Shown: in pieces, positions 18,646 to 27,378 of the stretch
Numbering within the stretch: the stretch's first letter is position 1
Layout of the letters: each line of letters starts with the position of its first letter
Assembly (NCBI GenBank): GCA_913061435.1
Contig: CAJXUK010000011.1
Location: forward strand, 1-64,000
DNA: 64,000 bases
Reading direction: 5' to 3'
Source of the DNA: an uncultured Thalassolituus sp.
GTDB taxonomy: Bacteria; Pseudomonadota; Gammaproteobacteria; Pseudomonadales; Oceanobacteraceae
Notes under the pieces: generated by a model
Seen by the model: the letters and a program-made list of their open reading frames with translations, nothing else
Told to the model about the DNA's origin: nothing
The model's database searches: none
Program-made: the position numbers and the translations under genes

Positions 18646-19431
18646 GTGCGAATTTGGTCGATAGCAAATCAGAAAGGCGGTGTGGGTAAGACTACATCAG
18701 TTGTTTCTCTTGGCGGTCTTTTAGCAGAGCGTGGTGAACGTGTCTTACTTATAGACTTGGATCCACATGGTTCGTTAACAAGCTATTTTCGTTACGACCC
18801 CGACAGCTTAGATACTAGCTTGTATAACTTGTTTTTTAATCAACACTGTAATGATGTTGATTATATTAAAAACGTTATTAAGCCAACGAGTCGCCAAGAT
18901 GTCGATTTGTTGCCGGCAACGACATCTCTTGCCACCCTAGAGCGGCAAGTAAGTGGCCAAGATGGTATGGGTTTGGTTTTAGCTAAGACATTGGCCCAGG
19001 TATGGGATGACTATGATTATGCGCTATTGGATACGCCACCTATTTTAGGTGTACTTTTGGTTAATGCTTTAGCCGCTTGTCAACGTTTGGTGATTCCTAC
19101 TCAAACTGAATTTTTGGCGTTAAAAGGTTTAGAGCGAATGGTTCATACTTTGAAAATGGTGATGAATTCTCAAAATCGTCAGCTTCCTTATACCATTGTT
19201 CCAACCTTGTTTGACCGCCGCACTCAAGCTTCGATAACAACGTTAAAGCAGATGCGTCAAATATATCCACAACATGTTTGGCAAGAAACCATTCCAATAG
19301 ACACCAAGTTTCGAGATGCTAGTCACCAGGGCTTGTTTCCGAATGAGCTAGATAAGCAGTCTCGTGGTGTACGTGCTTATCGTCATTTATTGACAGAGCT
19401 GGAACAAGTGCCGGGAGGTAGTCGTGGCTGA
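18646..19431 (+). CDS. parC: Polar chemosensory array positioning ATPase ParC (ParA-like)
   Basis: ParA-family ATPase that places chemosensory arrays at the cell pole, known from Vibrio and Pseudomonas. The Walker A motif is NQKGGVGKTT (residues 8-17), with LIDLDPHGSLTSYF and LLDTPPILGVLLVNAL following. The start is GTG. It lies between the stator genes and the CheW-domain partner ParP, overlapping the latter by eight bases, which is the conserved order. This symbol is not the topoisomerase IV subunit. Confidence 0.88.
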   Translation: MRIWSIANQKGGVGKTTSVVSLGGLLAERGERVLLIDLDPHGSLTSYFRYDPDSLDTSLYNLFFNQHCNDVDYIKNVIKPTSRQDVDLLPATTSLATLERQVSGQDGMGLVLAKTLAQVWDDYDYALLDTPPILGVLLVNALAACQRLVIPTQTEFLALKGLERMVHTLKMVMNSQNRQLPYTIVPTLFDRRTQASITTLKQMRQIYPQHVWQETIPIDTKFRDASHQGLFPNELDKQSRGVRAYRHLLTELEQVPGGSRG

Positions 19432-20281
19432 TATATTTGAATCTAATAGGCCCAAGCCGGTAAAAGAAAACCTTGTTGAAGGTGTTTTACAAAATTATCT
19501 TGATCAATTACTGGTTATCGCCACAGAACCAGTCGTTAAAGTTGATGTCGTTGTAAAAGCAGAGCCTGTGGTAAAAGCAGAGCCCTTGGTAAAAACAGAG
19601 CCCTTGGTAAAAACAGAGCCCTTGGTAAAAGCAGAGCCCTTGGTAAAAGCAGAGCCTGTGGCGAAAACAGCTGTTGCTAAGGTAGAATCTAATAAACCAC
19701 TGGTTAAACACGCGAACCGCGATTTTGTTACTAATGTCGTTAACCCTAGTATTGCTGAATCCTTGGTTAGTCAGTTACAAGAGCAGTCACAACCGGTAGA
19801 ACAGGCAGCTAAGCACTTAACTGTTCAAGAATCTTGGTCAAGTCAGGGTGTAGAGTGTTTAATATTTCGTGTTTGTGGCCTAAGCTTAGCAGTACCGTTA
19901 TTGTTTTTAGGCGGTGTACATGAAATTGATCCAGAAGAGATAAAACCTTTGATGGGGCAACCTAAATGGTATTTGGGTATGCTGCATACCGACGAAGGGA
20001 ATTTGCAAGTTATTGATACCGCTAATTTCATAATGCCAGAGCGGTCGTGCAATTTATCCAGCGAAGGGTTTAAATACCTTATTAGGTTAGAGAAGACTCC
20101 TTGGGCTATTGCTTGCCAATCTATTGACGCAACAGTGCGTTTAGAAGCGTCAGAAATAAAGTGGCGTGGTGATCGTGGTAAGCGCACTTGGTTAGCGGGT
20201 ACTGTTATTGAAAAAATGTGTGCTCTGGTTGATGTATCAGGGCTTTTGCAACGGGTAGAAACGAATTGTAGGCCTAGTTAA
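19424..20281 (+). CDS. parP: ParP, CheW-domain array anchoring protein
   Basis: Links ParC to the chemosensory array through a C-terminal CheW-like (AIF) domain, here about residues 140-275 (ECLIFRVCGLSLAVPLLFLGGVHEID then WYLGMLHTDEGNLQVIDTANFI). The N-terminal part is Pro/Val/Lys/Glu-rich and includes six tandem hexapeptides of the EP-LVK type (about 43-78). The GTG start follows GGAGGT (19414-19419). Function is inferred from the parC-parP-cheW order and domain layout. Confidence 0.83.
   Translation: MADIFESNRPKPVKENLVEGVLQNYLDQLLVIATEPVVKVDVVVKAEPVVKAEPLVKTEPLVKTEPLVKAEPLVKAEPVAKTAVAKVESNKPLVKHANRDFVTNVVNPSIAESLVSQLQEQSQPVEQAAKHLTVQESWSSQGVECLIFRVCGLSLAVPLLFLGGVHEIDPEEIKPLMGQPKWYLGMLHTDEGNLQVIDTANFIMPERSCNLSSEGFKYLIRLEKTPWAIACQSIDATVRLEASEIKWRGDRGKRTWLAGTVIEKMCALVDVSGLLQRVETNCRPS
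19550..19657 (+). repeat. 18-bp tandem repeat in parP (VVKAEP/LVKTEP x6)
   Basis: Six in-frame copies of an 18-base unit of the form TTGGTAAAAGCAGAGCCC, varying only at a few positions (GCA/ACA; GTG/TTG). They encode VVKAEP, VVKAEP, LVKTEP, LVKTEP, LVKAEP and LVKAEP. Near identity at DNA level suggests recent expansion. Confidence 0.9.
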
Positions 20282-20349
20282 ATTTATTTAACTTTAAGCT
20301 GGTACACTTTGTGCTATCTACTATAGTTAAGAAAGATAAAGAATATTTT

Positions 20350-20377
20350 TTGACACAATCAAAATCAATTCTAGCTT
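20350..20377 (+). promoter_or_regulatory. Possible sigma-70 promoter for cheW
   Basis: A perfect TTGACA (20350-20355) is followed after 16 bases by TAGCTT (20372-20377), a weak -10. It lies just before cheW in a 114-base gap, so cheW and the DUF2802 gene could be transcribed apart from parC-parP. Confidence 0.35.
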
Positions 20378-20395
20378 TCTTAGTGAGGAAATTTT

Positions 20396-20875
20396 ATGTC
20401 CACCAATGCCATGAAAAGTGCTGAGGATCCGATTTTACAGTGGGTGATATTTCGCTTAGAAAATGAATCCTACGGTATCAACGTGATGCAAGTACAAGAA
20501 GTTTTACGCTATACAGAGGTTGCTCCTGTACCAGGTGCGCCACCGTATGTTTTAGGGATTATTAATCTTCGAGGAAATGTTGTTACAGTAATCGATACTC
20601 GATTACGTTTTGCATTAGAAACTGCAGAAACAACGGATCAAACTCGAATAGTAATCATTGAGGCGGAAAATCAAGTTGTTGGTATTCTGGTGGATGCAGT
20701 TGCTGAAGTAGTTTATTTACGTCAGTCTGAAATTGAAACCACTCCGAATGTCGGCAATGAAGAAAGTGCTAAATTTATCCAAGGGGTTTGTCATAAAAAT
20801 GATGAGCTGTTGATCTTGGTAGATTTAGAGAAACTGATGTCGGATGAAGAGTGGATGGAAATTTCTGGTTTTTAA
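20396..20875 (+). CDS. cheW: Chemotaxis coupling protein CheW
   Basis: Adaptor linking chemoreceptors to CheA at the array. A single CheW domain fills the 159 residues: WVIFRLENESYGINVMQVQEVLRYTEVAPVPGAPPYVLGIINLRGNVVTVIDTR is split over residues 17-70, with ILVDAVAEVVYL and the C-terminal LILVDLEKL. It has a GAGGAAA ribosome site. It follows parC-parP, as in Pseudomonas and Vibrio. Confidence 0.96.
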   Translation: MSTNAMKSAEDPILQWVIFRLENESYGINVMQVQEVLRYTEVAPVPGAPPYVLGIINLRGNVVTVIDTRLRFALETAETTDQTRIVIIEAENQVVGILVDAVAEVVYLRQSEIETTPNVGNEESAKFIQGVCHKNDELLILVDLEKLMSDEEWMEISGF

Positions 20876-20897
20876 TCAGAAGTAGGAGCTCTACGTC

Positions 20898-21290
20898 ATG
20901 TTGTCATTATCATCAATATCAATGGTTCAGTGGTTACTGATTAGCAATTCACTGTTATTAGCTGTGTTTGTTGTCGGGTTTGTGTTGATTAGAAATCAAC
21001 ACAAACAAGACCTTGAACACTCGCATAATCAATTACAAAAGTTACGTTTTGATTTAGATGCGATGAGCAAAAGTACTGTTGGTATTGGCCGAGTGATAAA
21101 AAAACTAGAGCATCGAGTTGCGTCCAATGAGCGCAAGCCAGCCTTAGCTACTTCTGATGAAGCCTTATATCAACAAGCACAGCGCTTGGTAGGTATGGGC
21201 GCTACTGCAGACGACTTAGTTAGTAGTTGCGGTGTTGCTCGAGCAGAAGCTGAATTGTTGGTCTCTATGAGTAGGCAAACCACTCATTAA
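20898..21290 (+). CDS. DUF2802 protein of the chemotaxis cluster
   Basis: 130-residue protein of unknown function, conserved downstream of cheW in Pseudomonas-like genomes. One N-terminal transmembrane helix (about 9-29) is followed by a coiled-coil segment (35-80) and a short C-terminal helix-turn-helix-like stretch (ALYQQAQRLVGMGATADDLVSSCGVARAEAELL). The membrane anchor and position suggest a link to the array or pole; no function can be assigned. It is the last + strand gene of the cluster. Confidence 0.8.
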   Translation: MLSLSSISMVQWLLISNSLLLAVFVVGFVLIRNQHKQDLEHSHNQLQKLRFDLDAMSKSTVGIGRVIKKLEHRVASNERKPALATSDEALYQQAQRLVGMGATADDLVSSCGVARAEAELLVSMSRQTTH

Positions 21291-21305
21291 ACCTATGTTC
21301 GGTTT

Positions 21306-22241
21306 TTAAAAGCGTAGCCCCATCCCCATTTCTGCTTGGTAATCTACTAATTGATAGTTAGCAATTTTGTAATTGCTATCTGTCTCTATTTGATACCAAT
21401 ACTGTATATCGCTAACACCTCTGAAATAACTGAACCAACGGCGATTTAAACGATATTGATAGTAAATTTCTATCTGAGTCCCTAGGGTTACAATTTTTTC
21501 TTGGGTGCTATCAAATTGAGAGCTAATAGTGGTTAGCCCCTCTGGTTGTAATTTGATTTCACCTAACCCCAAACCTATTTGCCAATTTATATTAAGACCG
21601 CGGTGGCGCGAGTGCTTACCCATGAGGATTTCTGATAGTTCAATTTTACCTTCATAAAGGCTGCGTTTAGGAAAACCCTGAACATTAGCTTGTAAAGGCT
21701 GCTGTATAATCGAACGTTGTATAATTACTTCGGTCAATGGTTGTCCTTTTATCGCAGGGAATTGCATCCCTAAACCCAAAAAGGTTTGTTTGTTTGATAG
21801 GCGAACTTTTTGCTGATTGTTTAGTGTCTCTATTGCTCCAGAATCTTTATTAATTAACGGTATTTCTTCTTTTGTATTAAGAGTAAATTCAGATAAATTT
21901 TGTCCAGCAAATACCGCTAGCTGACCTTCAGCAATACGCTTAATCCCATAAGACAGTGACCAATCTTGAATAATATCGTTAGTGTTTATTTTATGGCGCT
22001 GTTGTTGGCTAATAGAGAGTTGAGGATAACTAGGAAACCAATCTCCCAGAAAACTTGAAACTTTAGGGTAAGTGTCACAACGAAAGCCAAATAGTAATCT
22101 TGAATCCTTGCTTAACTCAGGCAATGCTCCTAAGATTTTTTGACGGCTGTCTATCCCGCAAGACACGGTGTTGGTATTGGCTTGAGTGGTAAAAGGTGTA
22201 ATGCTTAAAATCAAAAAAGCGAGTAGAAATAATTGTTTCAT
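21306..22241 (-). CDS. Hypothetical outer membrane beta-barrel-like protein
   Basis: Not recognised as a named family. The ATG at 22241 gives a clear signal peptide (MKQLFLLAFLILSITPFTTQA) and 311 residues; an upstream in-frame ATG at 22286 would bury it. The mature part alternates polar and hydrophobic residues, is rich in Tyr, Gln and Ser, and ends in Phe (MGMGLRF), a common signature of outer-membrane barrels. Two Cys near the N-terminus could form a disulfide. The gene converges on the chemotaxis cluster. Confidence 0.55.
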   Translation of the reverse strand: MKQLFLLAFLILSITPFTTQANTNTVSCGIDSRQKILGALPELSKDSRLLFGFRCDTYPKVSSFLGDWFPSYPQLSISQQQRHKINTNDIIQDWSLSYGIKRIAEGQLAVFAGQNLSEFTLNTKEEIPLINKDSGAIETLNNQQKVRLSNKQTFLGLGMQFPAIKGQPLTEVIIQRSIIQQPLQANVQGFPKRSLYEGKIELSEILMGKHSRHRGLNINWQIGLGLGEIKLQPEGLTTISSQFDSTQEKIVTLGTQIEIYYQYRLNRRWFSYFRGVSDIQYWYQIETDSNYKIANYQLVDYQAEMGMGLRF

Positions 22242-22325
22242 AAAAGCTGTATCGACACCCCAAGCAAAATCTACAGTATTTTGCATGGAGTTTAGGATAA
22301 GCTTATTTAAAAAAACGATAGTTAC

Positions 22326-22805
22326 TTAAATACTTTTGATAATCTCTAAGACATCGTCGTGATGAGTTTTCGTTTTTACTTTTTCCATGATATGACGCAA
22401 AACACCTTCTTCATCGATAATAAAAGTCACGCGATGAATACCAATATATTCTTTGCCCATGAACTTCTTTAACGCCCAAACGCCATAACTTTCTGCAATG
22501 GCGTTATCTTCATCAGATAAAAGGGTGAAATTTAATTCTTGCTTCGTTGTGAAGTTGGTTAAGCGCTTTGCTGAGTCTGGGCTGATTCCCAACACAACAG
22601 CGTTAGCATCGGCAAATGCATCTTTGCTATCACGAATTCCACAAGCTTGCACAGTACATCCAGGGGTAGACGCTTTGGGATAAAAGTATAAAACAACTTT
22701 TTTTCCTTTAAAGTCGGCTAAAGATACGCTGTCACCGTTTTGATCGGTGGTGGTAAATTGTGGTGCGGTTTGGTCAAGTGGCGGAAAGGCTAAGCCGTTA
22801 CTCAT
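22326..22805 (-). CDS. bcp: Thioredoxin-dependent peroxiredoxin (PrxQ/Bcp)
   Basis: Reduces hydrogen and organic peroxides in the cytoplasm. The peroxidatic Cys is C50 in STPGCTVQACGIRD and the resolving Cys is C55, the C-x4-C pattern of the PrxQ class. The thioredoxin fold starts with DFKGKKVVLYFYPKA. Length 159 is typical. It is next to ribonucleotide reductase and its ferredoxin, both sensitive to peroxide, though the link may be coincidental. Confidence 0.93.
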   Translation of the reverse strand: MSNGLAFPPLDQTAPQFTTTDQNGDSVSLADFKGKKVVLYFYPKASTPGCTVQACGIRDSKDAFADANAVVLGISPDSAKRLTNFTTKQELNFTLLSDEDNAIAESYGVWALKKFMGKEYIGIHRVTFIIDEEGVLRHIMEKVKTKTHHDDVLEIIKSI

Positions 22806-22846
22806 AATAGAAACCTATTCTTATTAGTAATTTGTGGTTGAATTAG

Positions 22847-23347
22847 TTAAGGCAATTTAATGCGAATGGCTGTTTTAGGTATGCAACAGCAAGGTAATAC
22901 TTCATCACTATTTACCCAAGCCATGGGTTCATCAATGTAGTGAACTTCGCCTTCTAATAGCTGGACTCTACAGCTGCCACAGTAACCTTCGCGGCATTGA
23001 TACTGAACAGCTACGTCTTGAGCTTCTAATGATTCTAGTAGGTTGTTTGCATGCTGAAACGCAAGGTTTTGAGTCGTTTCATACTGTTTAACCGTTACTT
23101 GGTGAATCGGTTTACTCATTCCATCAAGATCGATTTGTGGGCTATTGCTGGGATTTTCGGAATATTCCCGATCAAACAATAAGTTTTCTTGCACAGGTGC
23201 TTCGCCATGATCTTGCTCAGCAAACTGTGTTTCTAAAGCAAAATCAAGAGGCTCATGTGTACCCGCTGGATTATGACCATCAAGAAAAAATTCTTCTTGC
23301 TGGTCATTCATTCTTGGCTTTAAGTTAGTTTGCTTGTGTGCAGTCAT
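22847..23347 (-). CDS. yfaE: YfaE-like 2Fe-2S ferredoxin for NrdB cofactor maintenance
   Basis: Plant-type ferredoxin domain in the last 85-90 residues, with cluster Cys in QCREGYCGSCRVQLLEG and the distal CCCIP. YfaE in Escherichia coli supplies electrons to restore the diferric-tyrosyl radical of NrdB, and the gene here follows nrdB. An unusual acidic N-terminal extension of about 75 residues precedes the domain. The start is uncertain: ATG at 23347, 23311 or 23119. The last would give a normal 90-residue ferredoxin. Confidence 0.8.
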   Translation of the reverse strand: MTAHKQTNLKPRMNDQQEEFFLDGHNPAGTHEPLDFALETQFAEQDHGEAPVQENLLFDREYSENPSNSPQIDLDGMSKPIHQVTVKQYETTQNLAFQHANNLLESLEAQDVAVQYQCREGYCGSCRVQLLEGEVHYIDEPMAWVNSDEVLPCCCIPKTAIRIKLP

Positions 23348-23372
23348 GTGCTTGGTTTTTGTAATATTGATA

Positions 23373-24503
23373 TTAAAGATCAAAGTCACCAAAATCGTTA
23401 GTATCAACAGCGCTATCAAGTGCACCAACAAGATAAGAACTAATCTCAGCTTCTTGTGGCGCTACTTGTACGTTGTCACTGTTTAACCAAGAGTTAATCC
23501 AAGGCAGTGGGTTGTTTTTGGTTTCAAATATAGGGGGTAAACCCAATGCTACTATTCGTTGATCGGTAATATATTCAACGTATTGAGCCAAAATAGTTTG
23601 ATTTAGGCCGAGCATTGAACCATCTTTAAATAAATAACCAGCCCACTCTTTTTCTTGGTTGGCTGCTTCTAAGAAAATCTCACGAACTTCTTCTTTGCAG
23701 CTGGCGGCAATTTCGCCCATGACAGGGTCGTCTTTACCAGCCGCCATGATTTGTAAAATATGTTGGGTACCGGTTAGGTGTAATGCTTCATCGCGGGCAA
23801 TTAATTTAATAATTTTTGCATTACCTTCCATTTTTGCACGTTCTGCAAAGGCAAATGAACATGCAAAGCTGACGTAAAATCGAATGGCTTCCAAAACGTT
23901 TACCGATACCATAGTGAGATAAAGGGTGCGTTTTAAGTCGTATAAATTAATGTCTACGATTTTTCCATTAATTGTATGCGTGCCTTCGCCAAGCTGAGTG
24001 TAGAAGCTGCATTTTTCAATGAGTTCATCATAGTACTTAGTTACGCTCACTGCGCGGCGGGTAATAAAATCGTTGCGGGTAATGTCGTCAAAAACTTCTG
24101 CAGGATTTGGCACAACATTGCGCATAATGTGAGTGTAGCTTCGGCTGTGAATGGTTTCACTAAACGACCAGGTTTCGATCCAAGTTTCTAATTCAGGCAA
24201 AGATACGATGGGTAAAAAAGCAACGTTAGGTGATCGACCTTGAACAGAGTCTAATAATGTTTGGTATTTAAGGTTACTTAAAAAAATGTGCTTTTCATGA
24301 TCAAGAAGATCATTGAAGTCTTTACGATCATTAGCTAGGTCAACTTCTTCTGGACGCCAGAAAAAAGACAGTTGTTTCTCGATTAGATTTTCAAAAATTT
24401 TATGCTTTTGAATGTCATAGCGGGCAACGTTCACTGTTTCGCCAAAGAACATCGGCTGTTTCAGCGTATCAAAAGAATTTTGGTTAAACGTGGTATAGGA
24501 CAT
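23373..24503 (-). CDS. nrdB: Ribonucleotide reductase class Ia, small subunit
   Basis: Houses the diiron site and tyrosyl radical that start nucleotide reduction. The radical Tyr is Y123 in [11 protein letters not shown] (Y122 of the Escherichia coli enzyme). Iron-site carboxylates are visible in [22 protein letters not shown] and [13 protein letters not shown]. The ATG at 24503 gives 376 residues, equal to Escherichia coli NrdB. The C-terminal tail contacts NrdA. Two hairpins lie between nrdA and this gene. Confidence 0.97.
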   Translation of the reverse strand: MSYTTFNQNSFDTLKQPMFFGETVNVARYDIQKHKIFENLIEKQLSFFWRPEEVDLANDRKDFNDLLDHEKHIFLSNLKYQTLLDSVQGRSPNVAFLPIVSLPELETWIETWSFSETIHSRSYTHIMRNVVPNPAEVFDDITRNDFITRRAVSVTKYYDELIEKCSFYTQLGEGTHTINGKIVDINLYDLKRTLYLTMVSVNVLEAIRFYVSFACSFAFAERAKMEGNAKIIKLIARDEALHLTGTQHILQIMAAGKDDPVMGEIAASCKEEVREIFLEAANQEKEWAGYLFKDGSMLGLNQTILAQYVEYITDQRIVALGLPPIFETKNNPLPWINSWLNSDNVQVAPQEAEISSYLVGALDSAVDTNDFGDFDL

Positions 24504-24546
24504 AGGTACTACAACTCTAAAAGAAAAGTTATTGAAATATTGCAAG

Positions 24547-24582
24547 CTTTAAACAAAGAGCAAAGACGCTCTTTGTTTAAAG
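24547..24582. repeat. Strong hairpin between nrdA and nrdB
   Basis: Perfect 15-base arms (24547-24561 and 24568-24582) flank a 6-base loop. The arms start CTTTAAACAAAG. It lies 44 bases before the nrdB start in the nrdA-nrdB message and lacks a clear T-run, so it is more likely an mRNA-stability or processing element than a full terminator. Confidence 0.75.
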
Positions 24583-24588
24583 TTAATT

Positions 24589-24629
24589 CTGCTGTTGGTA
24601 TGTAATGACCATAAAGTTTGCAACAGCAG
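24589..24629. repeat. Second hairpin directly after nrdA
   Basis: Arms CTGCTGTTG (24589-24597) and CAACAGCAG (24621-24629) are perfectly complementary, with a 23-base loop. On the - strand it begins five bases after the nrdA stop, a position suited to protecting the 3' end of nrdA mRNA. Confidence 0.6.
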
Positions 24630-24633
24630 TGTT

Positions 24634-26910
24634 TTAAATTTTACAAGCGCCACCTTCACAACCATCATCTTCTATTTCTGGTGCTTGTGGATCAGACATG
24701 CCATCACGCGTGTTGTGATAGTAAAGTGTCTTTAGGCCATTTTTATAAGCACTTAATAGATCTTTTAAAAGCACCTGCATCGGTACTTTATTGCCTTCAA
24801 AGCGTGATGGGTCGTAGTTAGTATTCGCTGAAATAGCTTGATCTACAAATTTCTGCATAATACCGACAAGTTGCAAATACCCTTGGTTATTAGGAATTTG
24901 CCACAACAGCTCATAGTTATTACGTAATTTATCGAACTCTGGAACCACTTGTTTTAAAATTCCGTCTTTCGATTGTTTAACGCTGATGTAACCACGAGGT
25001 GGTTCGATACCGTTGGTTGCGTTACTAATTTGTGATGAGGTTTCAGATGGCATTAATGCGGTTAGCGTTGAGTTACGCAACCCTGTTGCCTTGATGTCAG
25101 CACGTAATGCTTCCCAGTCATATACCAGAGGCTCATTGCAGAATTGATCAACATCTTTTTTGTAGGTATCGATCGGAAGAATACCTTGCGAATAGGTTGT
25201 TTCAGAGAAAGCTTCGCAAGGACCTTGTTCTTGAGCCAGTTTATTTGATGCGCGTAATAGATAATATTGAATGGCTTCAAAGGCACGGTGGGTTAACCCG
25301 TTCGCACTGCCATCGGAATACTTAACGCCGTTCTTTGCTAAGAAATAGGCGTAGTTAATCACACCTACTCCGAGTGTGCGGCGGTTTAAACTGGCTTTTT
25401 GCGCAGCGATCATTGGGTAGTCTTGATATGACAATAAGCTATCAAGAGCACGTACAACAAGGTCCGAAAGCTCTTCTAATTCGTCAAGGTTATCAACTTT
25501 ACCCAAGTTAAAGGCGGCTAAAGTACATAGCGCGATTTCACCATTTTCATCGTTGACGTCTTGCAAGGGCTTGGTGGGTAAGGCAATTTCTAAACACAAG
25601 TTAGACTGGCGCACAGGGGCTAGTTGTGGATTAAACGGGCTGTGAGTGTTGCAGTGATCAACATTCTGAATATAGATACGGCCGGTGCCCGCTCGCTCTT
25701 GCATGAGGGTTGAAAACAAATCAACCGCTTTTACTGTGGTTTTACGAATGGATGGATCTTGTTCATATTGTACATATAAACGATCAAATTCTTCTTGATC
25801 GGCAAAGAATGCATCGTACAAACCAGGTACATCAGACGGTGAGAATAGGGTAATGTCTTGGCCTTTAATTAAGCGCCCGTACATCAATTTATTAAGCTGC
25901 ACACCGTAATCTAAATGACGTACGCGATTTTCTTCAACACCACGGTTATTTTTAAGTACCAGTAGAGATTCAACTTCTAAGTGCCACAGCGGGTAAAATA
26001 ACGTGGCTGCACCGCCGCGAACACCGCCTTGAGAGCAAGATTTAACGGCAGTTTGGAAATGCTTGTAAAACGGAATACAACCTGTGTGGAAGGCTTCTCC
26101 ACCACGAATAGGGCTGCCCAATGCGCGAATACGACCACCATTAATACCAATCCCTGCTCGTTGAGAAACGTATTTAACAATGGCGCTAGAGGCGGCATTG
26201 ATAGAATCTAGGCTGTCGCCAGCTTCGATTAATACACACGAACTAAATTGGCGCGTTGGCGTTCGTACACCAGCCATAATAGGAGTGGGTAACGAGATTT
26301 TAAAAGTTGATACTGCATCGTAAAAACGTTTTATAAAGTCGAGACGACGTTCTTTGTCGTACTGAGCAAATAAGCAAGCTGCTATCAATACATACAAAAA
26401 CTGTGCACTCTCGTATATTTCACCGCTTACTCGGTTTTGTACTAAGTATTTACCTTCGAGCTGTTTTACTGCAGCGTAACTGAAGTTCATGTCGCGTGTG
26501 TGATCTAAAAAAGCATCGATTTCAGCAAATTCTTCAGCGGTATAGTCTTTGAGTAAATCGCTGTCGTAGCGATTGCTGGCAACCATTTGTTGAACGTGGT
26601 CAAACAACTTTGGTGGCTCAAATTTTCCATAGGCTTTTTTGCGTAAATGAAAAATATTCAAGCGAGCTGCTAGATATTGATAATCTGGAGTATCTTCAGA
26701 GATTAAGTCGGCAGCGGCTTTAATAAGTGTTTCATGGATTTCTGAAGTAGTGATGCCATCAAAAAACTGTAAGTGGGCTTTTAGCTCAACTTCAGAGACA
26801 GAAACATTGTCCAAACCTTCTGCAGCCCAATCAACAACCTTATGAATTTTTTCTAGGTCAATAGGTTCTTGGCGACCGTCTCGTTTGGTAACAAATAGCG
26901 CGCTGTTCAT
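24634..26910 (-). CDS. nrdA: Ribonucleotide reductase class Ia, large subunit
   Basis: Reduces ribonucleoside diphosphates to the deoxy forms. An N-terminal ATP-cone (about 5-95) gives overall allosteric control. Active-site C225 lies in TRQFSSCVLIEAGDS. Radical-path tyrosines and the LMPSETSSQISNATNG segment are present. The C-terminal redox pair is in DDGCEGGACKI (C751 and C756). The ATG at 26910 gives 758 residues, close to the 761 of Escherichia coli. NrdR and DnaA boxes precede it. Confidence 0.97.
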   Translation of the reverse strand: MNSALFVTKRDGRQEPIDLEKIHKVVDWAAEGLDNVSVSEVELKAHLQFFDGITTSEIHETLIKAAADLISEDTPDYQYLAARLNIFHLRKKAYGKFEPPKLFDHVQQMVASNRYDSDLLKDYTAEEFAEIDAFLDHTRDMNFSYAAVKQLEGKYLVQNRVSGEIYESAQFLYVLIAACLFAQYDKERRLDFIKRFYDAVSTFKISLPTPIMAGVRTPTRQFSSCVLIEAGDSLDSINAASSAIVKYVSQRAGIGINGGRIRALGSPIRGGEAFHTGCIPFYKHFQTAVKSCSQGGVRGGAATLFYPLWHLEVESLLVLKNNRGVEENRVRHLDYGVQLNKLMYGRLIKGQDITLFSPSDVPGLYDAFFADQEEFDRLYVQYEQDPSIRKTTVKAVDLFSTLMQERAGTGRIYIQNVDHCNTHSPFNPQLAPVRQSNLCLEIALPTKPLQDVNDENGEIALCTLAAFNLGKVDNLDELEELSDLVVRALDSLLSYQDYPMIAAQKASLNRRTLGVGVINYAYFLAKNGVKYSDGSANGLTHRAFEAIQYYLLRASNKLAQEQGPCEAFSETTYSQGILPIDTYKKDVDQFCNEPLVYDWEALRADIKATGLRNSTLTALMPSETSSQISNATNGIEPPRGYISVKQSKDGILKQVVPEFDKLRNNYELLWQIPNNQGYLQLVGIMQKFVDQAISANTNYDPSRFEGNKVPMQVLLKDLLSAYKNGLKTLYYHNTRDGMSDPQAPEIEDDGCEGGACKI

Positions 26911-27140
26911 AATAATGGTTGCCTGTTTAAATCTTGTTATGTCGACTTTCTCATCGCATATCACGCGAATGAGTACAAAAAAGGTGTTTAGATAGAGTGT
27001 TTCTATTGATTTACAATCAATTTGGTTGTAACCAAAAAAATGGGATTGGTCTCTAAACGGAACAACAGGATATTGTGGAATTGAATCACTTTCAAGCCTA
27101 TGTTGAGGATATTTTGCGATAGTTTTGAAATTTACTATAA

Positions 27141-27156
27141 ACACACTATATTGCGT
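27141..27156 (-). promoter_or_regulatory. NrdR box 1
   Basis: Sequence ACACACTATATTGCGT matches 14 of 16 positions of the NrdR consensus ACACWATATATWGTGT and overlaps a TATAGT -10-like motif on the - strand. Its centre is 32 bp from box 2, about three helical turns, the usual spacing for cooperative NrdR binding. Confidence 0.8.
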
Positions 27157-27172
27157 TTTGATGTTGACTTTT

Positions 27173-27188
27173 ACACCCTATATAGTGC
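27173..27188 (-). promoter_or_regulatory. NrdR box 2
   Basis: Sequence ACACCCTATATAGTGC matches 13 of 16 NrdR consensus positions. Together with box 1 it predicts repression of nrdAB when dATP is high. Confidence 0.75.
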
Positions 27189-27215
27189 TTGTAAGAATTT
27201 ATCAAGGGTTGCTCC

Positions 27216-27224
27216 TGTGGATAA
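27216..27224 (-). promoter_or_regulatory. DnaA box upstream of nrdA
   Basis: TGTGGATAA on the + strand is a perfect TTATCCACA on the - strand. A weaker related sequence (TTGTGGAGA) follows at 27226. In Escherichia coli DnaA binds near nrdAB and ties its expression to replication, so the same role is likely here. Confidence 0.65.
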
Positions 27225-27372
27225 GTTGTGGAGAATAGGTGGACACAATTCGCCTTGAAAATAGGTTCAATTAATCCCTCAAAAAGCTTGCAATTTCATT
27301 ATTCTCTGTAGAAAAATTGGGAAGTCAGTGCAAAGCATTGATTTACCGTCTAAAGTTATGGGTAATCATTTA

Positions 27373-27378
27373 TATAAT
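27373..27378 (+). promoter_or_regulatory. -10 element for the rstA-like gene
   Basis: A perfect TATAAT lies 28 bases before the GTG start. No convincing -35 is present at 16-18 bases, so an activator may be needed. Confidence 0.4.

Noticed and set aside
21285-21310. Possible terminator AAACC / GGTTT between the DUF2802 gene and the convergent hypothetical gene
   Set aside because: The stem is five base pairs at most and could be chance.
26911-27144. In-frame N-terminal extension of NrdA by 78 residues
   Set aside because: It starts within the promoter and NrdR box, has no family match, and the ATG at 26910 gives the normal length and places the active Cys at 225.
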